Numbered from the stretch's first letter, positions 17,350 through 28,145 are shown. The stretch: DNA of 64,000 nucleotides from Promethearchaeota archaeon (GCA_019894975.1 JAGXNO010000006.1:1-64000), one strand, 5' to 3'. The notes: generated by a model not told the origin, from the letters alone. Numbers and translations are program-made.

Positions 17350-20300
17350 TTATTTCTTCTTTTTTTTCTCAGCTTCTTTAATCATTCGTTTTAAGTTATC
17401 CACTTCTTCTCTTTCTTTAGCTTGTTGTAATTTTTCTTGAAAATCTTGTTTTTCTGATTCTTTTGAGCTTAATTCTTTAATAAGCTCTTCTTTTATTTCT
17501 ATCATGCCCCCCATTATTCGTCTAAATTCCTTTGCTTCATGTTTAATCTCATCCTTTTTTTGGAGTTCAGATACCTCTTGTTCTTTTCTTCTTTGTTCAA
17601 TTAAAATAATTACCTCATCGGCTAATCCACTCACTTCTCCAATTGTACCCTTTAATTGTTCATCCTCCTTTTCTCTACGATGCTTTTCTAATTCTCTTTG
17701 GTTATCGAGTTGTTCTTGAATAGTGTTAATTCTTGATTCCTCATTTTCAACCTTCTCTTCGAGGTTCTTAGTATTTTTTATTTCGGTCTCAATATATTTT
17801 ATTTCCTCCAGCCAACCAATTTCCTTAAAATTACTTATAGCTTTTTCAAAACTTTGAAAAGCCTTTTTAAAGTCATGATATGCAGCCCATTTTTTACCTT
17901 CATCGATTAATTTTAACCCTTCATCCTTAATTTCATCCATTCGTTGCCTGTTAATAACTAGCTCCCTATATTGTCTTTCTTGTTCTCTCCTTAGCTTTTC
18001 TTGCTCAAATCTTCTTGCTTTAACATCATCTTGGAAAATCTCATATTCCCTTTGTCTCTGAATTAATGCTTGTTCTTCTAACCGCTTCTTTTCTTGAAAA
18101 TTAATTTGTTCTTGCTGTAAATCTTTGATTAATGCGTTTAGATTATTTATTTCGGGCTCCCATCCAATATTTACGGCTAAAAGATTCCTGGCTTGATTAT
18201 ATAACGAAATAGCTTTATTATAGTCGGGATTTAATTGTTTCAAATATCTTCCTGCTTCTTCTAACATCGAATAAGCGGATTCTCGTATACTTGTTTGTTC
18301 TTGAATGGCTTTTTCTCTTTCTTGAAGGGCTAGTTGTTGGGCTTTTTTCTTTTCCCTCTCTTGTCTTTGTCTTTCTTCAATTAACAATTGTAAATCTTTT
18401 TCTTCTTGGATTTTTTCTAGCTCCCTTTGAAAATGCAATTCATGCATTTCTTCCTTTTGTTTCATTAAATGAGTTACTTTTGTTTTCATACTTCTTATTG
18501 AATCTGTTGGAAAATGCAATTCATTTAAAATTAATTCTGCTTTTCTATAATTTTCTATAGCCTTGGCATATTCAAGATTTTTTAAAAATTCCTCCGCTTT
18601 ATCTAATATCTTGAATGCATCTCGTTTCCTTATTTCAAGATTAGCTTTTAATTTTTCTATTTCTTCAAGCTGAACTTCCTTTGTTTGTAAACTTTCTGTT
18701 TCTCTTCTTAATTCTTCTGCAATGTTTTGTTGGAATTTCCATTCTTCCCTCTCTTTTTGTACTTTATTTTCTAACTCTTTCTGCATTTTTAATTCATGCT
18801 GTCTTTTCCTTTCTTGAACATTTTGAATCATCTCTCGAAGACTTTCAGTTGGAAAAGCTATTTCATTTAAAATAATTTCAGCAGAGCGATAACTTTCAAG
18901 TGATTTATCATATTGAGCTTGATTCATATATAACCCAGCCTTTTCAAGAAGGTCAAAAGCTTCATCTTTTCTTCTCTCCATGTATTCATAATACTTTCTT
19001 CGGTTTTCGAATTCTTTCTGTTTAGTTTTGGTCTTCAACTCATCTATTTGTATGCTCTCAACAATTTTTCTTTGGAACTGTAGTTCTCCCCGTTCATTCT
19101 GTAATTTATTCTCTAACTCTTTCTGTTGTGCTATAATTTCTTCTTTTCGTTTTTCTTGTATTTTACCTATCATTTCTTTAACTGCTCCTGTTGGAAATCC
19201 GATTTCATATAAAATTAGCTCTGCTTGACGATAGGTCTCGATTGCTTGCTCATATTCCCCCTTATTCAATACTATTTCAGCATTTTCCATTAATTTAAAC
19301 GCATCTGTCTTTTTAGTACCAAATAATTTTATTAAATCCTCACGCTTGTGAATTCGGATGTCTTTCTCTGTTAATCTCTTCTTTTCAGTTTGTAGTGATT
19401 CAAAAACTTTCTTCTGAAATCTTTCCTCTTCTTCCTTTTGCTTAAGCATTAATTGCTGTTTCAAATTCTCATTTTCTTCTAATTTCTTCTTCCTCTCTTG
19501 GATCGTTCTAATTGTTTCATTCACTAAATTTAAATAAGGACCAGTCCACCCAATTTCGGTTAAAATTTTAGTAGCTTCATTATATTTACTTAGAGCATTC
19601 TCAAAATTATTTTGTTTAAGTAAGATTTCTCCATCCTCCATAAATTTAAATGCTTCTTGCTGTTTTTTTGAAATTTGGGATGTTATTTCTTTTTGTTTTT
19701 CTACTGATTGAAATTCTTTCACAGCCATTGATTTTTCTTTTTCTTTCTGAAGGTTTATTTGCTCTATAAAAGCGTAATTAGCTTTTTCTTCTTCTATTGC
19801 TTTTTCTAACTCTTTTTGTTGAATAATTACTTTTTCTCTTTTTCTTCTCAAGATATCATTTATAGCTTCTTGAATTATCGGGATCTCATCAATCCATTGT
19901 ATTTGAGCAAAAATATTAGCAATATCGTTATACAACTTGAGTGCGTCATCATATTTTCCTTGCGATAGGAGATCTTGAGCTTGGTCTAATATATTAAAAG
20001 CAAATTCCTTTCTTTCTTCACGGAATGCAATTTCTTCTTCCTTTTTTCTAAGTGTAATTTGTCTTTGCTTGAATTGCTCCCGTTGATTAGAAGTTTCAAT
20101 TGCAATCTGAGTTTGAAAAACTTTTTCGAGTTTTTCTTGTTTTAAAATCTCCTCCACTTCTCTTTGTTTATTTAATTCAGCTTCACGTTTTTTATCTTGA
20201 ACAATCCTGATTGAATTTTGAATTAATTTTATCTCATCATCCCAATGAATTTCTGTAAAAATACTTGATGCCTTCTGATACAATTCAATTGCTTTATCAA

Positions 20301-23300
20301 AATCATTTCTAGAGATACTTCTTTGTGCTTCTTCCAATAAATTAAATGCTTTCTTTTCTTTTTCTTCGAGGATTATCCTAATATCTTCCTGTTTTCTTAG
20401 CTTTGCTTGTTTTTCTCTCATTTTTTCTTGTTCATATTTTACTTTTTCAGAAATCAGTTGCTGAAACCTTAAATCCTCCTGTTCTTTTCTAAATCCTAAT
20501 TCCAATTCTTTTGATCTATTTATTTCTCTTTCTCTTCTTTTTTCTTGGATTTTTTGAATCATTTCTTTAATTAAATCAGTTGGATAGCCAATTTCATTTA
20601 AAATTAATTCTGCTTGTCTATAATTTTCTATTGATTTGTCGTAAAGCCCATGATTTAGTGAATTTTCTGCATTATCCATTATTTTAAAAGCCTCAGATTT
20701 ACGCGTTTCAGCAAAATTTATCATTTCTTCACGTTTTAGAATTTGTATTTGCTTTTCTTTAATCCTATTTTGTTCTGTTTTTAGATAATGCGAAATTTTA
20801 TTCTGAAATTGCTCTTCTTCTTTTTGAAGGGTTAGTTTTGATTCAAATTCAACTTGCTTTACCTTTTCCTCTTCTATCATTTTGTTTTGTATTGTAGAAA
20901 GTGTTTCACTCAGCAATTTTAAATAACCTGATCCCCAACCAATCTCTTTTAGAACATCTATTGCTTTTTGGTAATTTTTTATAGCTTCTTCATATCTATA
21001 GACTTGAACTAAGTTTTCTCCCCCCTCCATTAATTTAAAAGCTTCTTCTTGTTTAGCCAAATTCTGAGTCGATAATAATTTTTGCTCTTCTATCATTTCT
21101 ACATCTCTTAAAACCTCTTGTTTTTCTCTTTCTCTCTGATGCTTTATTTTTTCAATAAAAGTCTTATCATCAACTTCTTTTTTAATTGCTTTTTGTAATT
21201 GTTTTTGTTTAAGAATTAACTCATTCCTCCTCTTTTCCTCAATATCTTGGATTGCTCCTTTCAATAAGAGAATCTCATCCTTCCATTGAATTTGGGCAAA
21301 AATATTTAAAACTTCATAATATATCTCAAGTACGGAGTCGTAATCATTAAGAACTACTAATTTTTGTGCCTCCTCTAGCAACTCAAATGCCTCTTCCTTT
21401 TTCTTTTCTCGGTATGCGATTTCTTTTTCTTTTTCTCTAATTATTAACTCTTTTTTCTTTAGCTTCTCCTGGCGGGTCTTAATTTCAGAAGCTACTAGAT
21501 CTTGAAATCGTTTTTCTTGCTTCTCTCTTTCAAACACTGATTGTATTCTGATTTGTTCCTGTAGAGCAGCTTCTCTTTTTTTATTTTCGATTTCTATTAT
21601 AGAGCTCTGAATCAAATTAATTTCATTTTGCCATTGAGCCTCCGCAAAGAAATTTGTAGCATAATGAAGAATTTCAATAGCTTCATCAAAGTTTCCATTG
21701 TACATTTCACTTTGAGCTTCTTCAAGCAATTTAAATCCTGCTTCTCTTCTTTCTTCACGATATTTTAATTCTTCCTCACGGTCTTTTAAGGCAATATTCC
21801 GGGTTTTAATTTTCTCACGTTCTTGTTTTAAATAATGACTTATCTGTTTCTGGAATGTTTCTTCTTCTTTTTCTTTAGTTATCATTTCCTGCATTCTTTT
21901 TTGTTTCAGAAGATTCTGACTTCTTTGTAGCTCTTCAACTTTTAATACAGCATTTTCAATTAAAGGTATTTCGTCCTTCCATTGAATTTCTGCAAATAAA
22001 TTTGCAGTAGTTTGATAAGCCTGTAAAGCATTATTATAATCTCCTTGATTAATATATTTAATTGCAGAATCTAATGATTCAAAAGCCTCATTCTTTCGTT
22101 GTTCCAAATAAAAAATTTCTTTCTCTTTATCTTTTAAAACAATTTCTTTTTGCTTTAATTGTTTACGTTGCTTATCTAATTGAGTTGCTATTTGTTTTTG
22201 GAATTCGAGTTCTTCTTTTTCTCTATTTTCTAGTTTCTGTTGAATATCGTATGTTTTCTTAAGTTGGGAATTTTTAATTTTTTGTACATTTGAAATAGTA
22301 TTATTAATGTTAGAAGCATAGATTTCCCAACCAGACCCCAATTCCTTTATATAATTTAGAGCTTTTTCATATTCATTGATTGCTTCTTCGAATTTTCTTG
22401 ATTGTAAATTATTATCAGCTTGACTTAGTATCATAAAAAATTCTTTTTCCTTTTTAACCTTACTTTCTCTCTCTTCTTCAAACTGTCGTTTCCGAGTTTC
22501 TAACTCTAAATTTGTGTACTGAATTTCTTCTTTTTGCTTCTTATATATTGAATTTTGTAGAATAGTAAGATCTTTCTCCCTCTTTACTTTCAATTTTTCT
22601 GATTTTTCCTCTTCTTTGAGTTTTGTGTTTACATCTTCTATTAAATTTATAACCGGGCGAATATAAGAGTCCCATTCAATTGATTTAAATAATTCAACTG
22701 CAAGTTCAAAATGTTGTATTGCTTGATTATAATTTTTGTCTCTTTCAGATTTCTTTCCTAGATCTATTAATCTGAAAGCCCTTGCTTGAATTTCTTCTTC
22801 TCTTTTCTTCTTCTCTTCAAATTCAATTAATCTTTCTTTTTGCACTTCTGATTTATCTAGTACGGAATCTCTCTCAGTTCTGCTTAAAACATCCACACTA
22901 GCTTGTTTTTGTTGTAGTTGGAACTTTTCAAATTGATCCTTATCTCTCCTAAGCTTTTCAATGATGATTTTAATGTTTTGGGTTTGGTCATCCCAGCCTA
23001 TTGAATTTAATAACTCTATGGCCCTTTCATAATTCAATATTGCTTTATCAAATTTCCTTTCATTTTCAAATACTTTTGCTTTGTCGATATGAGAAAATGC
23101 GTGATTTTGAGTTTCTTCTTCCTGATTTTTCCTAGAACGATATCGAGCAATCGATTCAGCTTTTTCTTTAGTTGCAATTTCACCAAACATCCCAACAACT
23201 CCAGGTTTTTTATCATCCATTTTTTGAAGAAATTCTTCAGGAGGAGTTAATTCTTGTTGTTGTCGTTGAGAAATTGCTTGTTCTTTCTTTAAGGTATTAG

Positions 23301-23712
23301 AAAGATCTTTAATTTTTAATTTTAAGTTTTCTAACTGAGTTTCAGACCAGCCAGATTGATTTAATAAACTAATAGCAGACAAATATTGTTGAACAGCATC
23401 TTCAAAAAACCCATCAGACTCCAATTTTTTTGCTCCTTCTAATAGAGCAAATGCTTGCTCTTGAAGTTGCACAGATTGAGTCTTCATTTGAGTTTGTTCA
23501 TATAATTTCTCCTGTTTCAAGAAACCCTTTAATTCTTCTACTCTTTCATAAATCTCATCAATTCTATGCATCAAATATCCGCTTTGTTTGAGATATTCTG
23601 CAGCGATCTGGTAATTCGAAATTGCTTCTTCAGCATTTTTTTCTGCTTCAAACTTTTGTGCATTTTCTAAATATTTTAAAGCTTCTTGAGCTAAATCTTC
23701 TGGATTTTCCAT
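17350..23712 (-). CDS. Giant repeat and coiled-coil protein (TPR/MIT-like helical hairpins)
   Basis: 2120 residues, the largest gene here. I count 18 copies of a helical-hairpin unit of about 45 residues, written roughly as AFxLLExAxxxxxxGxYDxAIxxYxxAxxIlxEIgW. They are joined by 50-90-residue linkers of alternating Glu/Lys/Gln that must be long coiled coils. The hairpins resemble TPR or MIT helices. Units 7-10 and 11-14 match one another unit by unit, including linkers, revealing a duplicated four-unit block of about 465 residues. No membrane helix, signal peptide or catalytic motif was seen. A cytoplasmic scaffold or filament is the natural inference. It is single, downstream of the E1 on the same strand with a 122-base gap. 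Confidence 0.85.
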   Translation of the reverse strand: MENPEDLAQEALKYLENAQKFEAEKNAEEAISNYQIAAEYLKQSGYLMHRIDEIYERVEELKGFLKQEKLYEQTQMKTQSVQLQEQAFALLEGAKKLESDGFFEDAVQQYLSAISLLNQSGWSETQLENLKLKIKDLSNTLKKEQAISQRQQQELTPPEEFLQKMDDKKPGVVGMFGEIATKEKAESIARYRSRKNQEEETQNHAFSHIDKAKVFENERKFDKAILNYERAIELLNSIGWDDQTQNIKIIIEKLRRDKDQFEKFQLQQKQASVDVLSRTERDSVLDKSEVQKERLIEFEEKKKREEEIQARAFRLIDLGKKSERDKNYNQAIQHFELAVELFKSIEWDSYIRPVINLIEDVNTKLKEEEKSEKLKVKREKDLTILQNSIYKKQKEEIQYTNLELETRKRQFEEERESKVKKEKEFFMILSQADNNLQSRKFEEAINEYEKALNYIKELGSGWEIYASNINNTISNVQKIKNSQLKKTYDIQQKLENREKEELEFQKQIATQLDKQRKQLKQKEIVLKDKEKEIFYLEQRKNEAFESLDSAIKYINQGDYNNALQAYQTTANLFAEIQWKDEIPLIENAVLKVEELQRSQNLLKQKRMQEMITKEKEEETFQKQISHYLKQEREKIKTRNIALKDREEELKYREERREAGFKLLEEAQSEMYNGNFDEAIEILHYATNFFAEAQWQNEINLIQSSIIEIENKKREAALQEQIRIQSVFEREKQEKRFQDLVASEIKTRQEKLKKKELIIREKEKEIAYREKKKEEAFELLEEAQKLVVLNDYDSVLEIYYEVLNIFAQIQWKDEILLLKGAIQDIEEKRRNELILKQKQLQKAIKKEVDDKTFIEKIKHQREREKQEVLRDVEMIEEQKLLSTQNLAKQEEAFKLMEGGENLVQVYRYEEAIKNYQKAIDVLKEIGWGSGYLKLLSETLSTIQNKMIEEEKVKQVEFESKLTLQKEEEQFQNKISHYLKTEQNRIKEKQIQILKREEMINFAETRKSEAFKIMDNAENSLNHGLYDKSIENYRQAELILNEIGYPTDLIKEMIQKIQEKRREREINRSKELELGFRKEQEDLRFQQLISEKVKYEQEKMREKQAKLRKQEDIRIILEEKEKKAFNLLEEAQRSISRNDFDKAIELYQKASSIFTEIHWDDEIKLIQNSIRIVQDKKREAELNKQREVEEILKQEKLEKVFQTQIAIETSNQREQFKQRQITLRKKEEEIAFREERKEFAFNILDQAQDLLSQGKYDDALKLYNDIANIFAQIQWIDEIPIIQEAINDILRRKREKVIIQQKELEKAIEEEKANYAFIEQINLQKEKEKSMAVKEFQSVEKQKEITSQISKKQQEAFKFMEDGEILLKQNNFENALSKYNEATKILTEIGWTGPYLNLVNETIRTIQERKKKLEENENLKQQLMLKQKEEEERFQKKVFESLQTEKKRLTEKDIRIHKREDLIKLFGTKKTDAFKLMENAEIVLNKGEYEQAIETYRQAELILYEIGFPTGAVKEMIGKIQEKRKEEIIAQQKELENKLQNERGELQFQRKIVESIQIDELKTKTKQKEFENRRKYYEYMERRKDEAFDLLEKAGLYMNQAQYDKSLESYRSAEIILNEIAFPTESLREMIQNVQERKRQHELKMQKELENKVQKEREEWKFQQNIAEELRRETESLQTKEVQLEEIEKLKANLEIRKRDAFKILDKAEEFLKNLEYAKAIENYRKAELILNELHFPTDSIRSMKTKVTHLMKQKEEMHELHFQRELEKIQEEKDLQLLIEERQRQEREKKKAQQLALQEREKAIQEQTSIRESAYSMLEEAGRYLKQLNPDYNKAISLYNQARNLLAVNIGWEPEINNLNALIKDLQQEQINFQEKKRLEEQALIQRQREYEIFQDDVKARRFEQEKLRREQERQYRELVINRQRMDEIKDEGLKLIDEGKKWAAYHDFKKAFQSFEKAISNFKEIGWLEEIKYIETEIKNTKNLEEKVENEESRINTIQEQLDNQRELEKHRREKEDEQLKGTIGEVSGLADEVIILIEQRRKEQEVSELQKKDEIKHEAKEFRRIMGGMIEIKEELIKELSSKESEKQDFQEKLQQAKEREEVDNLKRMIKEAEKKKKK

Positions 23713-23917
23713 TTTAATATAACTATTTAATCGTGATTTGAATTAAAAAATTACAATTCATTTTCTTACATTAAATTATCCCAACTAAGTAATTAAATTT
23801 TTTATATTGTTATACTTATTTTACCTTAAATACTGAATTGGTCAACTTTTGTTAAAATTATATGAAGATTGAACTCAGATTCTAAAAAAAAAAACATTAA
23901 ACTAACAAAAATAAACG

Positions 23918-25876
23918 ATGGATTTAAAAAATAAAAACATCATCATTAATTTTGAGCCAATTTCAAGAAGGATATTATTATCGAGTGATAAACCATTATA
24001 TGATATCCTTTCAGAAATAAGTGTTCCAATCAGATCTGTATGTGGTGGTTTAGGTACTTGTGGGAAATGTAAGTTATTAATTCAAAAAGGTAAGGAGTTT
24101 TTTATTCCCCCAACCAGCATTGAAAAAAAATCTATAGATCAGAGTGAATTAGAATACGGTTGGCGTTTAGCATGTCAAGCAAAAATAGATGCAATAAAAT
24201 GTAACCTTCTAGAAAAAACAGAATCGTTAAAAATTAGGATTTTTTTACCGAATGAATTACTATTAGAAGATTTTAAAATCCTCACTGGTGGTATGGGCAA
24301 GGGTGTAAAAAGGTTTCCTGCAATAAAGAAATATTATTTAAGTCTTGACAAACCTTCACTAGAAAATCCTCAAGCTGATTTTGAAAGAACTGTTGAGAAG
24401 TTAAAAAACTCTAGTAAGGATTTTAGTAATAATGCTCAATTTGACATTCATTTTGATTTATTAAAAGAATTACCAAATATCTTAAGAAATAATAAAAATA
24501 AGATAACTCTTGCAATACGGAATAATAAAACTATAATTGCATGCGAACCTGCTAACACAGTTGAAGATAATTTTGGAATCGCTTATGATATTGGAACAAC
24601 AACAATAGTAGGTTACTTAATAAACCTAAATAATGGAAAGATTTATGCTGTAGCATCTAATTTAAACAGTCAAACTGCTTATGGGGAAGACGTCATTACA
24701 AGAATAACTTTCATAAAAGATGATAAAGAAAACCTCAATGTCTTGAATTCTGCTGTTGTAAATGATCTAAATGATATTCTACTTAAATTATGCTCTAAAG
24801 CTAATGTTGATCCCTCTCGAGTGTATGAAGCCAGTATTGTGGGGAATTCTGTTATGCATCACATATTTTTGGGTTTAGATCCAACGAATATTGGTTTAAG
24901 TCCCTATGTTCCTGTAATTCAAAAAGGATTAGACATACCCAGTAAAAAATTGAATCTTAATATATCTAAGAACGGAGTTGCCTATATTGCTCCCGTTATA
25001 TCTGGATTTGTTGGAGCTGATACAATCGGAGTTATTCTTTCCTCAAAAATATATAATGAAAAAGATCTCACATTAGCAATTGATATTGGAACTAATGGTG
25101 AGATCATTATCGGAAACCGTAAGGTTCTAGCCGTTGGTTCATGCGCTGCTGGTTCTGCATTAGAGGGAGCTCATATCAGTAATGGGATGAGAGCTGCTGG
25201 GGGTGCAATCGATTCGCTAAAAATTAATCCTAAAACTCTTGATGTAACCTTCTCAACTATAATAGATAAAAAACCTATAGGTATATGTGGATCTGGTCTT
25301 GTAGATGCTGTAGCTGAGATGCTAAAATCTAAAATTCTCACGAGGAGTGGAAATTTTAATAAAGAACTTATTAACCATGAGAGAATAAAAAAAATTGGTA
25401 AAACTTATGAATTTGTTATAGCTAAAAAGGAAGAAACTTCCTTAGGAAAAGAGATCACTATAACTCAAAATGATATCAGACAAATTCAAATGGCAAAAGC
25501 AGCATTCTATTCTGGTACTCGACTTATATTGAAATCCTTGGGTAATAACAACCGTAAAATCAAACAGATATTTTTAGCTGGAGCCTTTGGGAATTATATA
25601 AATGCTAAAAACGCCAAATTTATTGGAATGATTCCGGATATTCCAGATGAAAAAATATATCAAATTGGTAATGCCGCGGGAATTGGTGCACAATATTGCT
25701 TATTAAATGTAAAATTAAGAAATAAAGCAGAACAATTGCTAAAGAAAACTAGCTATATTGAAATTGCAATTAAAAAAGAATTTCAAAAGGAATATGCTGA
25801 AGCCATGTATTTTCCTCATCTTAATCTTGACTATTTTCCTACATTGGTAGAATATAGAAATATTCGAAAAAGATAG
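23918..25876 (+). CDS. RACo-like corrinoid-activating protein (2Fe-2S plus ASKHA domain)
   Basis: 652 residues. The N-terminal ferredoxin carries CGGLGTCGKC (cysteines 42, 48 and 51) and Cys86, a plant-type [2Fe-2S] site. A middle linker follows, then the ASKHA ATPase domain with YDIGTTTIVGY, AIDIGTNGEI and GICGSGLVDAV. Proteins of this type (RACo, the DUF4445 family) use ATP to reduce the cobalt of corrinoid methyl-transfer proteins, as in Wood-Ljungdahl or methylamine pathways. No corrinoid protein or methyltransferase lies next to it here, so its partner is elsewhere. The start is ATG at 23918 after an A-rich leader. Confidence 0.9.
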   Translation: MDLKNKNIIINFEPISRRILLSSDKPLYDILSEISVPIRSVCGGLGTCGKCKLLIQKGKEFFIPPTSIEKKSIDQSELEYGWRLACQAKIDAIKCNLLEKTESLKIRIFLPNELLLEDFKILTGGMGKGVKRFPAIKKYYLSLDKPSLENPQADFERTVEKLKNSSKDFSNNAQFDIHFDLLKELPNILRNNKNKITLAIRNNKTIIACEPANTVEDNFGIAYDIGTTTIVGYLINLNNGKIYAVASNLNSQTAYGEDVITRITFIKDDKENLNVLNSAVVNDLNDILLKLCSKANVDPSRVYEASIVGNSVMHHIFLGLDPTNIGLSPYVPVIQKGLDIPSKKLNLNISKNGVAYIAPVISGFVGADTIGVILSSKIYNEKDLTLAIDIGTNGEIIIGNRKVLAVGSCAAGSALEGAHISNGMRAAGGAIDSLKINPKTLDVTFSTIIDKKPIGICGSGLVDAVAEMLKSKILTRSGNFNKELINHERIKKIGKTYEFVIAKKEETSLGKEITITQNDIRQIQMAKAAFYSGTRLILKSLGNNNRKIKQIFLAGAFGNYINAKNAKFIGMIPDIPDEKIYQIGNAAGIGAQYCLLNVKLRNKAEQLLKKTSYIEIAIKKEFQKEYAEAMYFPHLNLDYFPTLVEYRNIRKR

Positions 25877-26114
25877 GAGTATAATTTCAAAAAAAAAATT
25901 AATTTCTATTTTCTTTATGCCACAAGAATGTATAAATTAGGTTTAGAACTATAAAAATTCTGATAAGTATATGTAAAAATATTTAAATTCGGAATTTATT
26001 TTAATTTCAACTAAATCTATAGATAAAAGTAAATAAATTCTTAAATATCATTTACAATAATATTTTATATATATTATCATAAAAAATAATAAATAAAATT
26101 ATTAAAAAATCGAC

Positions 26115-26119
26115 AGGAG
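26115..26119 (+). promoter_or_regulatory. Shine-Dalgarno AGGAG that fixes the GTG start of the small GTPase
   Basis: AGGAG lies 9 bases before the GTG at 26129, the strongest ribosome site noticed in the window. It supports the GTG start and the N-terminus SSFKLKV just ahead of the P-loop. Confidence 0.65.
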
Positions 26120-26128
26120 TGAAGCTTT

Positions 26129-26656
26129 GTGTCAAGTTTTAAACTGAAAGTACTATTAACTGGCGCGGCTGCCGTGGGAAAAACCAGTCTCGTTCAGCGA
26201 TTTATACGTAACCGTTTCCAAGCAAACTACAAATTAACAGTAGGGGTTGATATCCTCACTAAAGATGTTGAATTTAGATCTGGTGAAATAGCAACGCTTT
26301 CTATATGGGATATTGGAGGACAGCAACGATTTGAATTTATACGGAGTACATTTTACAAAGGAGCAGCTGGGGCGCTCTTGGTGTTTGATTTAACGAGAGA
26401 ACAAACGTATACAGAGATCAGGAAATGGTTGACCGAAATACGTCAGTTTGCGGGAGAAAATATACCATTTGTGTTAATCGGTAATAAGGCAGATTTAGTG
26501 GAGGACGTTGGTGTAGTAATCGATAGAGATGAGGCTAGAGCATTTGCAGAAAATGAAGGGAGTATTTATATTGAATCTTCTGCTAAAACAGGAATAAATG
26601 TCGATGAAGCCTTTACAGAATTAACCCGTCGAATAATAGATTCAAGAATGCAGTAA
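26129..26656 (+). CDS. Ras/Rab-like small GTPase
   Basis: 175 residues, a normal Ras-superfamily domain. G1 is GAAAVGKTS (12-20), Thr in YKLTVGVD is the G2 switch I threonine, G3 is WDIGGQ, G4 is NKAD and G5 is SSAK. The RxxFYKGA stretch after switch II is Rab-like. There is no C-terminal cysteine, so prenylation is not possible and membrane contact must be through a partner. The switch II reads DIGGQ where DTAGQ is usual for Rab; the Gly-Gln pair is kept. It stands alone between the corrinoid activator and aspartokinase. Confidence 0.95.
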   Translation: MSSFKLKVLLTGAAAVGKTSLVQRFIRNRFQANYKLTVGVDILTKDVEFRSGEIATLSIWDIGGQQRFEFIRSTFYKGAAGALLVFDLTREQTYTEIRKWLTEIRQFAGENIPFVLIGNKADLVEDVGVVIDRDEARAFAENEGSIYIESSAKTGINVDEAFTELTRRIIDSRMQ

Positions 26657-26735
26657 AATCTTAAGTTTTCTTTTTCCCTGTTTTTAATATTGCTATAAAT
26701 CTTAATTTTAAATCAAAATAAAATTAAATTAGTAT

Positions 26736-28145
26736 TCAAGATTCAAATTCTTCATATAAATCATCATGGATAATGTTGATTGCATCAAATAAATTTTCTT
26801 TATCAATAACGATTGATAAGTTTATCTCATTGTAACTTTGAGAAATTGCTTTAACTTTAATATTTTTTTTATCTAAGGCATTGAAAACTTCTGCTTTTGT
26901 TTTATTTTCAAGAATTTTTAATCCTGTTATATTAATAACAGCAACAGATTCCCATTTTATATTGAAAAAATCTGAAAAGAATTTTGAATGATTTAGGGCT
27001 TGAATTGCTTTTTCTGAATCCGTTGCATTAACTATAAATGATGTACTTATTTCAGAAGAACTTTGAGCTACGAAAGATACATTGATTTTATTTTTACTCA
27101 TAGTCTTAAATATTTTTGCTAACACTCCAGGAACATTAACTAAGCTTCCAGAAGTTACCGATACTATAGTAGCAAGTTCAACCGCTGAAATTCCTTTAAT
27201 CTGCTCTCTATTAGTTTCTTCTGAAATTTCAGTAAAATATTCATTTAATGGTTTATCAAAATTTCTAATTTCCAAAGGTATCTTATATTTCTCTATCGCT
27301 TCTAAACATTTTGGATGGAGTACTTTTGCTCCAAAATTGGCAATGTGTTTTGCTTCATCATAATCTAAATTTTTTATAAGAGAGGGCTCAGAGACATAGA
27401 TTGGATTTATCACTAATAATCCATCTACATCTTTCCATAAAATTACTTTGATATTTTTATCATTACCTGTGATATAAAGAGAATGAGCTAGAATTGTAGC
27501 AGTATAATCCGAGCCACCTCTTCCTAAAGTGGTAATATATCCAATTTTGTTTCTACCAATAAATCCTGTGACACAAATCATAATATCTTTTTTAGGATTC
27601 TCTAAAATAGGAAGGATTAATCTTTTAATTCGGAAATTGGTCAAATCATATAAAGGATACGCATTATTAAATTCATCAGTTGTTATCAATATCTTATTTG
27701 CGGGAATATAAACTGAATCTAACCCTTTACTTAAGAGATATTGATTGAAAATATATGTAGAAAGTATCTCTCCAAAACTAAGAACATAATCTCTATAATA
27801 TGGTTCTAATCCAAATTCCTTTATGTCTGCAAATGCATCATCTAACTCACTTAATTTTTCATCAATCCAATCTTTAGCTTTAATATAGTGCTCAGAGTCT
27901 TCTTCAAAAATTTGTTCAATTATATCTATATGCCTCTTTTCGATTAAAGAAATATTTTTATCCGTTATTGTAGCTTCTTCTAAGTTTAGAGCTGCCTTCA
28001 ATAGTAAATCCGTTATCCCGTTTAAAGCTGAAATAACAAATATCTTTTTTACATCCTTATAAATATCAATAATTCTCAATATTTTATTGAATGCGCTTTT
28101 ATCCGTTAGACAAGAACCTCCAAATTTCATAACTATAATAGTCAA
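26736..28145 (-). CDS. Aspartate kinase
   Basis: 469 residues. KFGGSC (7-12) is the family's nucleotide/aspartate signature and GRGGSDYTA the second. The chain ends in two ACT-like domains (from about 310: ISAVELATIVSVTSGSLVNVPG), as in feedback-regulated LysC/ThrA-type enzymes. It phosphorylates aspartate, the first step toward lysine, threonine and methionine. The homocitrate-type enzyme at 3.7-5.1 kb would make a second lysine route possible, but no lysine cluster is present. It is monocistronic and convergent with the GTPase. Confidence 0.93.
   Translation of the reverse strand: MTIIVMKFGGSCLTDKSAFNKILRIIDIYKDVKKIFVISALNGITDLLLKAALNLEEATITDKNISLIEKRHIDIIEQIFEEDSEHYIKAKDWIDEKLSELDDAFADIKEFGLEPYYRDYVLSFGEILSTYIFNQYLLSKGLDSVYIPANKILITTDEFNNAYPLYDLTNFRIKRLILPILENPKKDIMICVTGFIGRNKIGYITTLGRGGSDYTATILAHSLYITGNDKNIKVILWKDVDGLLVINPIYVSEPSLIKNLDYDEAKHIANFGAKVLHPKCLEAIEKYKIPLEIRNFDKPLNEYFTEISEETNREQIKGISAVELATIVSVTSGSLVNVPGVLAKIFKTMSKNKINVSFVAQSSSEISTSFIVNATDSEKAIQALNHSKFFSDFFNIKWESVAVINITGLKILENKTKAEVFNALDKKNIKVKAISQSYNEINLSIVIDKENLFDAINIIHDDLYEEFES

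Noticed and set aside
17350-23712. Repeats in the giant gene as a possible CRISPR or DNA repeat array
   Set aside because: The repetition is at protein level with divergent DNA, inside one open frame.
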